64,000 nucleotides of DNA from Zeugodacus cucurbitae (GCF_028554725.1 NC_071668.1:21492501-21556500), one strand, 5' to 3'. Numbered from the stretch's first letter, positions 11,840-23,989 are shown. Notes: generated by a model not told the origin, from the letters alone. Translations and numbers: made by a program.

Positions 11840-12885
11840 AACCATCACAAAAATTTCATGCAAATTTTAATTTTTAAAAATTTCGAATATCCGAATTTCG
11901 AATGTTCATAAGGTTTACTAGAATATCTATAATAAATGTAACAATCACAAATGTTTAATGCAAATTTTCGATATGAAAATTTTCGAATATCCGATTTTCG
12001 AATCTTCATATAAAGTTTATTTAAATATCAATAACAAATGTAACATTCACAAATGTTTTATGCAAATTTTCGAATTTTCGAGTTATCTATTTTCGAATTG
12101 TCTATTTTTGTGATTCCGATTTTGTATTTCGAATTTTGGATTTTCGAATTCTCATATAGGATTTATTTGAATATTTATAACAAATTTAACAATCACAAAT
12201 GTTTTATGCAAATTTTCGAATTATCTGTTTTCGAATTTCAGATTTTCGAATCTTCATATAAGGTTTGTTTGAATATCTATAGTAACAATCACAATTGTTT
12301 TATGAAATTTTTCGAATGATTTTTCGAATTTCGAATTATCGATTTTCGAATCTTCATATAAAGATTATTTCAATATCAATAACAACTATAACAATATAAC
12401 AATCTCACATTTTTTATGAAAATTTTTGGATTTTAAAATTTTGAATTTCCGATTTTTGAATTCTCATATAAGGTCTATTTGAATATTATAACAAATGTAA
12501 CAATCACAAATGTTTTATGCAAATTTTCGATTTTACAATTTTCTAATTTTCGAGTTATCTATTTTTGTATTTCCGATTTTGGAATTTTGGATTTTCGAAT
12601 CTTCATATAAGTTTTATTTGAATACCTATAATAAATGCAACAATCACAAATGTTTTATGAAATTTTTCGATTTTTTTTACCCTCGAATTTTCGAATTTCG
12701 AATTTTCATATAAGGTTTATTTGAATATCTATAAAAAATATAATAATAACAAATATTTTATGCAAATTTTCGATTTTTAAAATTTCGAATTTTCGAATCT
12801 CAGTTTTTTCGAATTTCCAATTTTTCGAATTTCGAATTCTCATATAAGGTTTATTTGAATATCTATAACTAACCTGGTCATACTG
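11840..12885. repeat. AT-rich tandem array, TTCGAA-rich units
   Basis: About nine degenerate units share the motif order: CACAAATGTTTTATGCAAA, then TTTTCGAATTTCGA-type runs, then TTCATATAAGGTTTATTTGA, then ATATCTATAACAAATGTAAC. The ATGCAAA/ATGAAA anchor occurs at about 11858, 11958, 12060, 12206, 12302, 12416, 12517, 12657 and 12760. Most steps are about 100 bp, and the longer ones (about 140-146 bp) carry extra TTTCGAATT subrepeats. Frames crossing it (12053-12319, 12510-12713) are Phe/Ile-rich repeat translations and not genes. The palindrome TTCGAA is the dominant sub-motif. Confidence 0.9.
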
Positions 12886-12889
12886 TGAA

Positions 12890-15835
12890 TATCAACCACT
12901 TTCCACACAAGCGACACCACTGCCACGTGGAAAGCAATAAAAGAGTTCTCTCGCAGCAGTCGACCTTCAAAGGTGCCCTCAAATGTACATAACAGCGATG
13001 TGGCCAACAAGAGAAATGGAAAATTTAATCTGAAATGAAAAATAACGAAGAATTATCAAGGATATGTGCGGACATACAAGGAAATACGAAGTCATCAGTG
13101 GATGAAGGTCGAAGAGTGGCAGGACAAGAAGAAATAGAAAAGAAGAGGACTGAAGAAAAGAAAAAGAAGAAGAGTAAAATAAAAGAATTATTGCTGCATA
13201 AAGTATGCTCTAAACGTATATTTATGTGGTGTCTATATATTTATTGCAACATAGATGCTTGACGTCACACACGTTCCACCAGCTACACTGCAGTAGCTAC
13301 TCACACAGGCAGACAGACGGACGGTTTTAGTGATGCTAAAATTGCAGCAAATTAATAATTATCATGCTTCGTAAGGGAGCGTGGCGGAAAGTTGGCTTAC
13401 TTTTACACCACTTTTAGACATCCATAGATGCACTTACACACACTTGGAACTAACACTTGGATCTGCTAATTGGCCAACAGCGGTTGCAGGCGACTTTATT
13501 CCATTCCTTCAGCAGCCAGCAAGCCAGCGTCCATTGAAGCGAGTGGCAGTAAACATTTTATACTCGTCCCCACTCTTAATCGCACACTCTCGCTCTCTCT
13601 CGCATAGACACATGCATATATTTAGATTTTGACCAAGTGTTGCTAATTACAACCCGAATACGTCAATTTCACGAACGATTAAATTTTGTAAAAATTGCCA
13701 AATATACACTGGCAATTTTCGCATTCGCACACAGCGACACACACACACATGCCCTCAGCTAGCTGTTAAAGGCAGCCTTTAGCCTGCGAAAACTTTGCGT
13801 TGCAATGAGACAAAAGGCGGGCAGATCGAGCGTGCCAAGACGGGCATTCTTTTGGGTGTCGTCGTGGTGTTGGTCTTCTGCAGCACGAAGAGTTGGGTTG
13901 CCATATTCTTGGCGCACTTCGGTTGTGTGTATGTATGTATGTGTGTTACTTGCAAGTGTCATTAATTAAAAATGTGCACAAAGCAAAAAACCAAAGAAAA
14001 ATGAAAGAAAGAAGAGAGACCAGCAAGCAGCAAGCAGCAGAAGGCAGCTTACGCTGGCAAAGTGTGGCTGGCGCGATAAGCGAAAATGACTGATGGCGCA
14101 AATGGAAGCTCATTGAAAATGCATGTGACTGTGGTCGACCATGTCTAATGGTTTGCGATCGCAAATTAAAGTGTTGAGTGCGATTTTGATAATTTATTTG
14201 TATTTGTGGTTTTGCGAAAGTGGTTGTTGTCATTTATTGTTGTAATTTAAGGAAATACATATATTAAAGATGAGGGCATATCTTTGAAATCTTAATGTAA
14301 TATTTATCATGTTCGCACATACCGTTCTTTTTTCTTAAAGCTATTATAGTATCTCAAATGGAGGGGATTCTTCTCAAAGCGCTAACTCAACAATAAATAA
14401 CTAATCAAAACGGTTGTTTTCCGCTGTCCTTTTGCGGCTGGGCTTCGCGTGAGCTCCTTTAGAGCTGGTTAACAACCAGTATTTGTGCGGTTTCTCTGCT
14501 CAGAGCAGTAGAGAACTCAAGGGATCTAATGGACTACTTGCACTGAACAAGGTTTATTTTGCGAGCTCTTTCTGAGGCAGAGTTGAAACAGCTTAAGGTG
14601 TTTTAACTGAACAGTAATTAGACTAAAAATTTTACGAATGGGAATTAATATAGTTTCCTATAAAATGACGATGTCGAAAACTTTGACACTTTCTCTTCGA
14701 CTGTTTAGCTTACGTTATACTGAGCTTGGTTGGGATCGATATCAGCCACCTTAACATGTTGATGGCTTTGTGAATACATGATCCTTTAAGCTTAAAATAC
14801 CGACGAACTGTCCATGTAAGATCCCCTTTATCTCCGGTGGGGGTATCATCTGCAAAATCCAACCTAAACCCAGTACTTGTTATAATCGCACCTCATGCTA
14901 TTTTTGGAGACATGACAAAGTCCTCAAGTTCTGTTCCCTAGCTCTATAATCCGATTGTTTTCAAAATTTTTCAAAGTCTGTAGCGTCCTAAAATCGCCAA
15001 TACCAGTCCTCATGTACCGAATATTAGTAAGTCCGGTAAGTCCTCCGATTTTATTAGTAGTCTAGTCCCAACACACCGAATGAACTTTATACTGAATATC
15101 ATCATGGAACGTATTTCAATAAAGTTTGGTGATAATATTACTTTAGTGTGTTATTGTTGAAAATCAGTCCAAACATTTTCAAGACCCCACATAGACAATA
15201 CATTTTACTAAATATAAAATCCAACATGTGACTTGTTCGTATTAGATAGGTTAGTTTAAGTGGTTGTCTGCTGACGCACCAAGCCCTTTGGGACATTCCG
15301 TTGTGTTATCACCGGGACTGGGATCCCCTCACACTATTAAGTGCTCTTTGACCACAGGGTGGGGTCTTGATAAAATGAAATAATTCGCATTGTTTGATAA
15401 CTGCAGTTTCCGTCAAATCATCGAGGAAACCGCGTCTGATAGTTGCGATTATTTTTCTGAACACTGCGATTTCTTTTTCTTCTACTTCTTGTCAGCTCCC
15501 GCAGTAGTCATTGAAATGTATCCTCAGTTTGCTTGCGAATCTCGCAAATAGTGACCTGTGAACATCCCTACTAGGGTTCTAATGCCATTCGTCGGGTCTT
15601 ATGTCATTCGAAAGAGATAAGATGTATATATTTTCATTTGAATATAATAAACATTGGTGTCAATTGAAGAATTCGGCGAATACATTCCTCTAGACCTCAT
15701 TTATTCAAGGAAATCGCTTTTGTATCTATCATTTGTGCCGCATATATCACATAAGGTAAATATATCTCAATAAAGAATAATGTGATCTGGTATCAAAATC
15801 GGTGGATACCGGCTCATGCCTCTCCATTTTAATAA
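12890..15835. other. Non-coding sequence with scattered simple repeats
   Basis: No supported gene. A Lys/Glu-rich frame at 13035-13262 follows purine-rich sequence and has no domain. A CT-rich run (about 13588-13606) and CACACA (13738-13749) are present. The 15.24-15.62 kb part has a more complex composition and may be an old retroelement piece, but I could not assign it. Confidence 0.4.
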
Positions 15836-15837
15836 TA

Positions 15838-16769
15838 AAGGGTGAGTTTTTAAGAGCTTGATAACTTTTTAAAAAAAAAAACGCATAAAATTTGCAAAAT
15901 CTCATCGGTTCTTTATTTGAAACGTTAGATTGGTTCATGACATTTACTTTTTGAAGATAATTTCATTTAAATGTTGACCGCGGCTGCGTCTTAGGTGGTC
16001 CATTCGGAAAGTCCAATTTTGGGCAACTTTTTCGAGCATTTCGGCCGGAATAGCCCGAATTTCTTCGGAAATGTTGTCTTCCAAAGCTGGAATAGTTGCT
16101 GGCTTATTTCTGTAGACTTTAGACTTGACGTAGCCCCACAAAAAATAGTCTAAAGGCGTTAAATCGCATGATCTTGGTGGCCAACTTACGGGTCCATTTC
16201 TTGAGATGAATTGTTCTCCGAAGTTTTCCCTCAAAATGGCCATAGAATCGCGAGCTGTGTGGCATGTAGCGCCATCTTGTTGAAACCACATGTCAACCAA
16301 GTTCAGTTCTTCCATTTTTGGCAACAAAAAGTTTGTTAGCATCGAACGATAGCGATCGCCATTCACCGTAACGTTGCGTCCAACAGCATCTTTGAAAAAA
16401 TACGGTCCAATGATTCCACCAGCGTACAAACCACACCAAACAGTGCATTTTTCGGGATGCATGGGCAGTTCTTGAACGGCTTCTGGTTGCTCTTCACCCC
16501 AAATGCGGCAATTTTGCTTATTTACGTAGCCATTCAACCAGAAATGAGCCTCATCGCTGAACAAAATTTGTCGATAAAAAAGCGGATTTTCTGCCAACTT
16601 TTCTAGGGCCCATTCACTGAAAATTCGACGTTGTGGCAGATCGTAAGTCTATTCATGATGAAATGTCAAAGCATACTGAGCATCTTTCTCTTTGACACCA
16701 TGTCTGAAATCCCACGTGATCTGTCAAATACTAATGCATGAAAATCCTAACCTCAAAAAAATCACCCTT
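15838..16769 (-). mobile_element. DD41D (rosa-type) mariner-like element, deletion derivative, copy 1
   Basis: A complete 932-bp insertion has TIRs beginning AAGGGTGA at both ends and TA on each side (15836-15837, 16770-16771). The TIRs agree for only about 14 bp before diverging. Inside is a minus-strand transposase fragment missing the N-terminal DNA-binding half. Near 16632-16643 the 5' leader with its ATG joins directly to the catalytic domain. Such an element could be moved only by a full-length transposase supplied elsewhere. The second copy at 47587-48519 is nearly identical, which implies recent activity. The 'rosa' label follows from the spacing of the catalytic residues (see the CDS entry). 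Confidence 0.9.
15944..16597 (-). pseudogene. Truncated DD41D transposase (catalytic domain only)
   Basis: A 217-codon open frame covers the DDE/D RNase H-like core of a Tc1/mariner-superfamily transposase. The first Asp is in ILFSDEAHFWLNG (residue 15), the second in WFQQDGATCHTA (108) and the third in LTPLDYFLWGY (150), which leaves 41 residues between the last two, i.e. DD41D. All three catalytic residues and the C-terminus (HLRRSRGQHLNEIIF) are present, but the N-terminal helix-turn-helix region (roughly the first third of a normal ~340-residue protein) is absent. The frame opens with TTG rather than ATG; real coding sequence continues upstream (RRIFSEWALEK) until a stop close to the deletion junction. 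It differs from the 47.8-kb copy by a single residue, His47 here versus Arg. Not expected to bind DNA or transpose. Confidence 0.9.
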
Positions 16770-16771
16770 TA

Positions 16772-18100
16772 TATTGAATATTTAAATAATTTTTTGCCAG
16801 ATTGACTTTAAAATATATATGAGGACAATCGCCTTTAATTCATAGAAATTGAAACCAAATTTAGCGTGTCCTTATTTCTCCATTCTTTTTGTTTTCTTTG
16901 ACTGAACCAGAAATAATTACTTAGACCTATTAACAAAATATGTGCCTTTTGGTTTTTTGGTCACCCATTACTGTGTATACAGATACTACTTTGTGTTATT
17001 AATTCGTCCAAAAACCGAAGAAAGGCGACCCAGTGTGCGGCTGTGTATGCGCTCAGCTGCTACCAACAGACGGCGTTTTGGGTTAACCACAGCCACAGTA
17101 ATTGTGGGCCTTTACGCATATACAGGGATTTATTAAATTTTGAGGTCCTTTCACACCAATTATCTTCACTTTTACTTACATACTAGCTGCGCATGAAGAT
17201 TGCAGAAATATTTGTAATATACTAATTTCTTTACAACAATTCCACCGCCAACAAACACATACATATGTATGTATGTATATAAGTGATGTTGACTGACTTT
17301 CGACAATTTCAAGAATTTCTGCCCAGCACAAAATGTATATTCGGCAGAACTGATGTGCTGCGGCGGTGCAAGGACATGGAAATGTTAACAATTTAATTAA
17401 AAGAGAGACATTCATTAAGTTATGCACATGCAACTGTCTTCTACTCCTCCTACATACATATGTACGAACTGACTTAAATGCGAGTAAAAATATCAATTTA
17501 ATATTAGTCCAGTGTATTTAGGCGACAAGTGAAAGCAAGTCGAGTGTGTCTTGTAATTTCATATCTTTAGTCAAGTGAAAAATGTGTCTTTAGCATGCAA
17601 GTCAAATACTGTTATGATTTTGAGCAACCTGCACACGAGCTCTTTCAAGGGATTTAGTGGAGGGGGGATTTAATGAAATTGATATTTTTGTAGATAAGCA
17701 ATTATTTGAGTTATATTTTATGCATGTGTCCGCTGGAAAATGGTTTCGGAAGGGGGAAAAGGGGGTCTAATAGCTATGTGATAGTTCTCTTAGTTCGATA
17801 CACTTGACTCAACGATACTTCTTAAACTTGTCTGAAATATAAGCTTTCTGGAGGTCTGTTAAGTGGACCTCCGTTGCGCCCATAACCTTCTATTTCGGCT
17901 CAAATTTCTGTTGACTTTACTTGAGTTTAGAAACTAAAAGATCTCGAACGGGGTCAACTCTGCAGAATGCGGTAGATGGGCGGCAGTTCGTAGCCTCATT
18001 CGGCCAATTTGCCGTCGGACTCGTGATCTGTAAGTAATAATTTAAGAGCATTTTTTTCATCGCTAATGGGAATGGAGAACACATAAAAAGGTATTCTCCA
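16772..18100. other. Non-coding sequence with TATG-type simple repeats
   Basis: No supported gene. ACATACATATGTATG-like palindromic runs occur at about 17258-17280 and 17451-17463. Frames here carry no domain. Confidence 0.45.
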
Positions 18101-18104
18101 GCGG

Positions 18105-18745
18105 CCTGGTCCAATAATTCACCTTATTAGAGCCCTTCGAATTCCATGGTAATTTTTACCCTTGCGGTCAATTGGATAGTCTTCTACTTCTTCGAAGTCC
18201 AAGTTCGCTGGGTGAAGTCCACTGTTTTGACAGTTCCTTGGTATATATTATGCGCTAGTGTATTCTGGTTACATCGACGATAGAAGAACTAGTCCATTCA
18301 TTCACCTTATTGGAACTCTGTGAACGTTCTAACCATATCTAGGTAATCAATGTTCACACCATTCCAATCCCATATTACCTTTGCTCACCTTTTTGGTAGA
18401 TGGGATATATTACGCCTTCTACGAAGCATATTCGCTGGGTGACGTTCACGGTTTCGACAGTTCGTTGGTGTCTGGAATGTGACCTTGGATCCAAGTTACA
18501 TCGACGGAAGAAGAATTGGTCCATTAATTCATCCTAATAGAGCTCTGTCAACGTTCTAACATTAACTCTAGGTAGTCGTTGTAGATCACATACTGCGAAT
18601 CCCATGGTAGTTCTCACCTTTCCGACCTATTGAATAGTCTTCGCCATTTTCAAAGCATGTACGCTGGGAGATGTCCACTGTTTCGACAGCCACTTGGTAC
18701 TTGGATCCATATTAAACAGACCGGCGGAGATCTGATCCGACTTCA
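18105..18745. repeat. Diverged three-unit ~229-bp tandem repeat
   Basis: Three related units each contain GTCCATTAATTCACC-like starts, an AATCCCATGGTA block, a TCGCTGGGTGA block and GTTTCGACAG followed by TTGGTAC. The CGCTGGG anchor occurs at about 18205, 18433 and 18662, so the period is about 229 bp. The first unit has lost about 46 bp near its start. The units are clearly diverged and non-coding. Confidence 0.8.
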
Positions 18746-18749
18746 TTTA

Positions 18750-19540
18750 TTTTTGAAAAAATTGTGGAGCACTCGGTTTTAAACAGCTTCATCTAGTAGG
18801 GACATCAGCAGAAACTCACAAGTTCCCTGCAAAAACCAACGTTTTTAAGGAACCAACTGCCTTTCGCTTAAACTATGCAATTACCTACGCATATTGGTCC
18901 CAGCTGACTTATTGCAAAGAAATTGTAGAGTTCATTAAACGTATGAAGTGACACCGACGTCAACGCCAAACCAAATTGATGCTCAACCAACAGACGGTGA
19001 ATATGTCAAAGTGCGAACAAGCTCAGCAAGAGTGCGGTGAACAGATTGAGATACCTCAGCAAAGCAACGAAAAAAAAGAAAACAAAAAAAAGTCGTCTTT
19101 GTTTATGGCAAAGTTCTGCGTCGACCAAGAGAAATCGCACACAATTGCGGTAAGCAGAGACGAGCACGAGATCCACCTGCTGTCACCTCAATTCGAAACG
19201 GAGCTCGAACGGGGGTTGCGCCGGTGACGTTGCTGATAAGCACTGCGATTCTTATTTGTCCACTCACTTCTACGCCAACTCCCGACAAAAGTTCACACAG
19301 CGACCTCAACTTCTGCTCGTGCTGCTCGTAGTACTTCATATTCTTAACGGCAGCAATTCGTTTATCAAGTATGAAGTTGGTTGCGTTTTATTGTTTTTGG
19401 TTGCTTTTCTTTGGTTTGGTTTGGTTTCGTTTGTTTTTCAGAAGCGTTCGAAGTTTTCAACGCGTCTGTTTTTGGTGATAATGCGGCATCCGTTTCGAGT
19501 GAGGCATCCGCTTCCTGTTGACACTGAGTCGCCAACGTTC
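18750..19540. other. Non-coding sequence upstream of possible promoter
   Basis: No supported gene. Overlapping short frames on both strands at 18976-19340 carry no domain. The sequence becomes less AT-rich towards 19.5 kb. Confidence 0.4.
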
Positions 19541-19900
19541 TACTCCCTCTCTCTCTTTCAATCTCTCTCTCTCCATCTCTCTCACCAACAGTTAGCCGGC
19601 GTCAGCGACCGGGTTCTGCAGTTGGTTTTGGCTTGGCACAGACAGACATAACCGTAGCGCTGGCGCTTGAGCAAATATTGGCACGTGCATTTATCTATCT
19701 CGTATACTTGCCGACTGCGTTTGCCAGTTTGCCGATAAAGTCCGTTGATGATTTTTTCGCTTTGTTTTGCTATTGGTTGTTGACTCTGGCGTTGGTTGTT
19801 AAAGGCGATTACAGTTACCGGCTATATAGCGACTACGGTTGCACTGCACTTCTATCTATCTGTCTGCCGGTATCTGAGACAATAGCGCGCAAAAGGTGAG
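19541..19900 (+). promoter_or_regulatory. Candidate promoter and 5' non-coding exon with splice donor
   Basis: A CT/GA-rich tract (19543-19584), typical of GAGA-factor-bound insect promoters, is followed by ACAGTTAGC (about 19588), which resembles an initiator. Then come moderately GC-rich sequence, a TATATAG box at 19824 and, at 19895/19896, AAAAG|GTGAGT, a near-perfect splice donor. The sequence after the donor has no further exon signal I can follow. The visible parts are the motifs; that they make a real transcription start and first exon is inference. Alternatively it is unrelated unique sequence. Confidence 0.3.
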
Positions 19901-20329
19901 TTTCGGTTGCTGTGCGGTTGCGGCAATGCGAAATCGAGTTAGCTTTTGATAAATTTGTTTGCTTTTTTTTTTGCTTTCCAACATTTGTGTTTGTCTCTTT
20001 CTATGTGTTGCTCTAACGTGAAGTGGATTAAAAATGATAAGCAGTGTTGATTAAGTGGCTGGAGGAAAACTTATTGTTGTTTGCTCGAGTTTAGTTCATG
20101 TCTCAAAGTTGCGTTTTTTGTGAGTGGTCTCGCCTGAAATCTCTCGATTTTAAATAGTGTTTACTCACGCAACATGTTTTGGTAGTATATTGCCTTGGTT
20201 CATCTAATTGTTGTGTGTAATTCCTTAAAATAGTCGGGATAAATGTAAATTTATGCGGATCAAATTGACTAGTAGAAAGAGACGAATTTATATTGGGCAG
20301 AAAAAAATGTACATCTCTCATCTATAGCT
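19901..20329. other. Non-coding, possible intron start
   Basis: If the donor at 19895 is real, this is the beginning of an intron. No repeat or gene is recognised. Confidence 0.3.
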
Positions 20330-20655
20330 TTTTCAAGTCTTTCTGGAAATTTGTCGATTCCATCCCAAAAGAAATTCGCCGGCTTGGAGCCAGGAGTTAG
20401 TTTTAAACTGGTCTCGTAACATGAGACTGACCGTTGTCATGAAAGAAATTTTTTGTCTCGTGTTTAGTCGCAGATTCCGGTCGTTTACGGCGATCGTTGG
20501 CTCCAATTTGGTGTGGTGTTGTCGGTAGCATCCCAATTAATGGTTTCGCTCGGTTCTAAAAGCACGCCCTTGTAATTCCAAAATAACCTGACGCGCTGCT
20601 TCGATAGTTCTGGAGATAATCTCAATTTAACTAGCCGGTGACGCACCGAATGTTG
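20330..20655 (-). pseudogene. Mos1/vertumnana-like mariner relic
   Basis: On the minus strand the pieces read in order: VRLFWNYKGVLLEPSETINW (core strand region, about 20620-20540), CYRQHHTKLEP, then KHETKNFFHDNGQSHVTRPV, which contains the second catalytic Asp (HDN, about 20440). It jumps straight to ANFFWDGIDKFPERLEKAI, the C-terminal WDGI-KLPERW-KV block. The segment carrying the third catalytic Asp is deleted, there are frameshifts and a TAA follows the HDN block. The N-terminal half is not visible. The element is dead. It belongs to a different mariner subfamily from those at 0.65 and 46.2 kb. Confidence 0.7.
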
Positions 20656-21038
20656 GTTACCAAGTAGTCAGTAATAGCTGGTAGAATAACTTATTAACTT
20701 AACGTAGCTTCACAAAAAATGGTTAGAAGGAGTCAAAACAAAGGAACTAGGTGGAAAATTTACTGGACCATTTCTCAATATTATCTGGTTTACAAGAGCT
20801 CATTCCAATTAAGAGTTGATTTACAACGCTGCTAGAGTTGTTGAACTATCCTAGTAGTTTTAAATGAGTATGGACCAATGTTGTCTACGGCAATCCAATC
20901 CAAACCGTACAGTAACTTTTACTAGATACAGGGATTCATTCTATGAAGTGTCTCTTCAGTATTCCTCTTTCTCCATAATCGCCTATTTAGGTATGCGTTT
21001 TCGCTTGAAATATGCACAACATTTTAAAATGAAGAAGG
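20656..21038. other. Non-coding spacer
   Basis: Possibly continues the decayed mariner, but nothing is recognisable. Confidence 0.35.
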
Positions 21039-21040
21039 TA

Positions 21041-21190
21041 TAATGAAGACACTCTTGTACGGACACTCATCGTCGAGCGATTTTTTTTCGCCCAAGAGAG
21101 GTGTCCGCTTTGTTCTAAAACTACAACTTGGTGAATGAAAAAATATCCGCTCAAGGGGTCCGTTTAATAGAGTTAGAAGAGGTTTCTCTG
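21041..21190 (-). mobile_element. pogo/Tigger-like MITE, copy 1
   Basis: A 150-bp non-coding element is homologous in inverse orientation to 38712-38886. It ends in TTTCTCTG with TA after it, and begins TAATGAAGACACTCTTGTAC with TA before it. The interior carries GGACACTCATCG and CGAGCGATTTTTTTTCGCCC blocks and GTCCGC motifs. No transposase is present. The class is suggested by the CAGTGAAAC-type ends and TA targets and is not proven. Confidence 0.6.
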
Positions 21191-21194
21191 TAGA

Positions 21195-23630
21195 TGGTTT
21201 AGATAGGGTGAAATCGACCTTTGGGTCTCATAACCATATATTATATAATCAGCAAATTGCCAGTTAACTTTAAGATATTTCGATTATGATCATATATGGG
21301 GTGAGTGTTTTTATTATATGGATGGACTTATTTCATATATAAGAGTCATAATGGTCTTATTCTATAATAAGATAAGAAGTTTCCCAACATAATTTTCAAG
21401 CTGGACCCCCATGTGCTTTGCCGGCCTTTGTACAACTGCCAGTACGTGTATGTTCTGGAGGTTTAGAAGTAGAAAGCCTGGGTTAATCACGGAATGTGAA
21501 GGAAAGGGGTTCTGAATAGGAAGCATTATCTGATTTGAAGCCGTATGAAACATATGGTTGAAGTACTCAGAAATGCGGGGAGGCACTGTAGATATCTTCG
21601 CTCTAAGCACTTTTTATCGAGTTCGTATTTGGCTTCATTGATGAAGGCGATTCAAAGTGTTCGTTCCATACTTGAGTTCAGAGCGATTGATTAAAACATA
21701 ACCAACTTGAAATGAAGTTTTGAAACCGGCTTTATTTGTAATCAGCTATATTGATTTCTATAGATCTGTTCGGGAATTGGTTCACAATTTTGATTATTGT
21801 TAACGTGGAATAATCTCTGAACTTCCTTTGCGATTATTCCGTCTCTGTAAGGCTAAGTATTGTGTTAAGAACCGTGGTTCTCTCTGCCTTATCCAGCTAA
21901 AAGAATCCAGAGTATCATCTGGTATCGCACTCAAACGCCTTAACAAATATGTAACGTACACAAGACTTTGCGTTGATATATGATAGATAAGTCCGTAACC
22001 AGAAACTCTTTTTGTAAGATATCTATATTTGTCCAATAAAATATGTTAATAAACACTTTAATTAAAATATCCTTTATTAAACACATTTTCCGTTATTGTC
22101 ACTTTCTTCAATTCCATTTCCATCTCTATCGTTTTATTTTTTTAGATTATGCTGATTTATACGTACATACTATATGAGCGCGCTTCAGCCATTTACCCAA
22201 GTCTTTGCTTTCCGACACCTCAACTACAGTTAGTTATTGCATTAATTTAAGTGAAAATTCATATGAAACATTGTTTGTGTTTGCATAACAATTTGCAGCA
22301 ATTAAATTTTGCCTTCATTAAAAATGCAAATTTTGTATGTACTCCCACTCAACTAAACTCAACTCGAGTCGAGTCGAGTCGACTTAACTCGAATCGACTG
22401 AACTGAGTCGTGCAGCCGCAAGCAGTAGACATTGTCATAAGCTGCAACACGCGTACAGTTACAGATACACATGCATTCAATCATATATAGGTAGATATAT
22501 ACTTATATGGAAGTGTGACTGTATATATATTTGCATAAATATTGTATCATGAACCATCTCATTCATTCGGTGGAGGATTCATAATCTTGAAACGTCTTGA
22601 ATCTTGAAATCTGTCTCACGTAATATTACTAGGTATTTGGAGACTACTAGAGTAGATTGACATAGATAAAGCTATACCCAAAGCCCTAGTTTATGACTTT
22701 AGGTTTGGTCCTAGTGTTACCTATGTTCGCACTTCTCATATAACATTACATCGGTCGCTGGTATTGACTGCTCGAAGTGTTAGATCTGACGTCTAGAATT
22801 ATATTACCGAAAAAGCCTTCTGGAGACCTCCTTTTTTCCACTCCTCCATTGTGGAACATATCTAGGTTCCACTAAGGATTTCAAATTTCGCTGGATTAGT
22901 TCCGTACTGTTGCCTTTGTGAAGTTTTTTCCGTCCTTTTCTAAATAACCTTAAGTGGGACGGTGCACCCGTTCTCTGGCGGAGTTGCTTCGAGCATTTGT
23001 ATCAAAATTATTGATCTCCGCTTATATCTCTCATACATTTTCCGAAAAGAGGAAGGGAAAGGAAATCTATAAAATCCTCTATTAGCAAATTCTAAATCTT
23101 CAAGTAATCCTGTGAGATTCCTTAGAGAGCCCAATTTCTTGTTTAAGGTAAGCCGGCTAAAGATGTTCCATAGGATTGGTGAAGTTGGAGACGACAGCCT
23201 TGGAACAATTCCGAGTTAGCGAGTACCTGAATGCTTTATCCATCCTTCCGAGGGTACTTGGATAAGCCAAATTAACTTTCTGAGATACTTTCTCTACTTA
23301 TAGCTTGTGATCTGTGGTTTTGTTAGATGGCTTTCCTTATCCGTCACTCAATCGCTTACTCGACTATCGAAGGGTGTTTATTTGGTCAATCGATTGTCAT
23401 TGTCCCTATCATCTCCCGATCCTTTGTCATATAAAAATCTGGTCTTATGCACGTTACATGGAATTGTTTGTTGAAGGAGTCGATTCATCAACTAAGTTCC
23501 AATCTCATTTCCACACATTTTATACTGCAATTGTACAAAAGAAGCTTACTGTTGACCTCCAGTTTCAGTTAGAATTGTTATGAGGTTTTATGAATTAACT
23601 ATTTGTGGAGACAAACGCTGGAAACAACCA
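21195..23630. other. Non-coding sequence
   Basis: No supported gene. A GAGTC/ACTCA pentamer tract is listed separately. The frames at 21362-22036 and 22940-23583 have no recognised domain. Confidence 0.4.
22346..22412. repeat. ACTCA/GAGTC pentanucleotide tract
   Basis: Imperfect tandem units of ACTCA pass into CGAGT/GAGTC units and then degenerate TCGAATCGACT. The sequence is partly self-complementary (CTCGAG, GTCGAC). Confidence 0.8.
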
Positions 23631-23639
23631 GCCCCTGTT

Positions 23640-23985
23640 CAGTAGCGACGTCTTTCTGGCCCGAGATGAATCGAAAATGGTCTGTTGTCGCCTAAGAAGG
23701 CTCATCTCGTCGCAATCATTGGCGTGCTTACTGGTCATTGTCCAATAGGCACATTTGCGATGAGGTTAGGGATCAATTCAGACGCTAGTACCCAAAGCTG
23801 CTTGGAGAAAGGCGAAGAGGAAATATTCAAGCACTTCATCCTTCAATGTTCAACATTCGCAAGACCAAGGCTAAAACACCTCAGTAAGCAGATCTTCGGC
23901 GAACCCGTCGATGTGACGGGAATCGACAATAGCCGACTTAAGAACTTTATGATAGAGGCCAAGCGCTTTGTCGTATCATAAGTGT
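23640..23985 (+). pseudogene. LINE 3' end: C-terminal zinc-knuckle-like tail
   Basis: The plus-strand frame 23685-23981 reads AHLVAIIGVLTGHCPIGTFA followed by a Cys/His tail (QSCLEKGEEEIFKHFILQC), RPRLKHLSKQIFG and LKNFMIEAKRF. This order (LTGHC-IGTH, C-x-C-x-EEET-x-H-x-C, R-x-LG, F-x-KA-F) is the tail that follows the RNase H domain in Jockey/I/R1-type LINEs. The first Cys of the expected CxxC pair is not visible. Reverse transcriptase and RNase H are missing, so this is a 5'-truncated copy. A related, more damaged copy is at 52420-52660. Confidence 0.7.
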
Positions 23986-23989
23986 CTTG

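Noticed and set aside
12053..12713. Phe/Ile-rich frames of 67-88 codons
   Set aside because: Translation of the TTCGAA tandem array; units are not multiples of three and the frame is not kept.
13035..13262. Lys/Glu-rich 75-codon frame
   Set aside because: Driven by an AAG/GAA purine-rich stretch, no domain, no exon context.
15240..15620. Possible old retroelement fragment
   Set aside because: Composition looks complex but I could not read any conserved motif in any frame.
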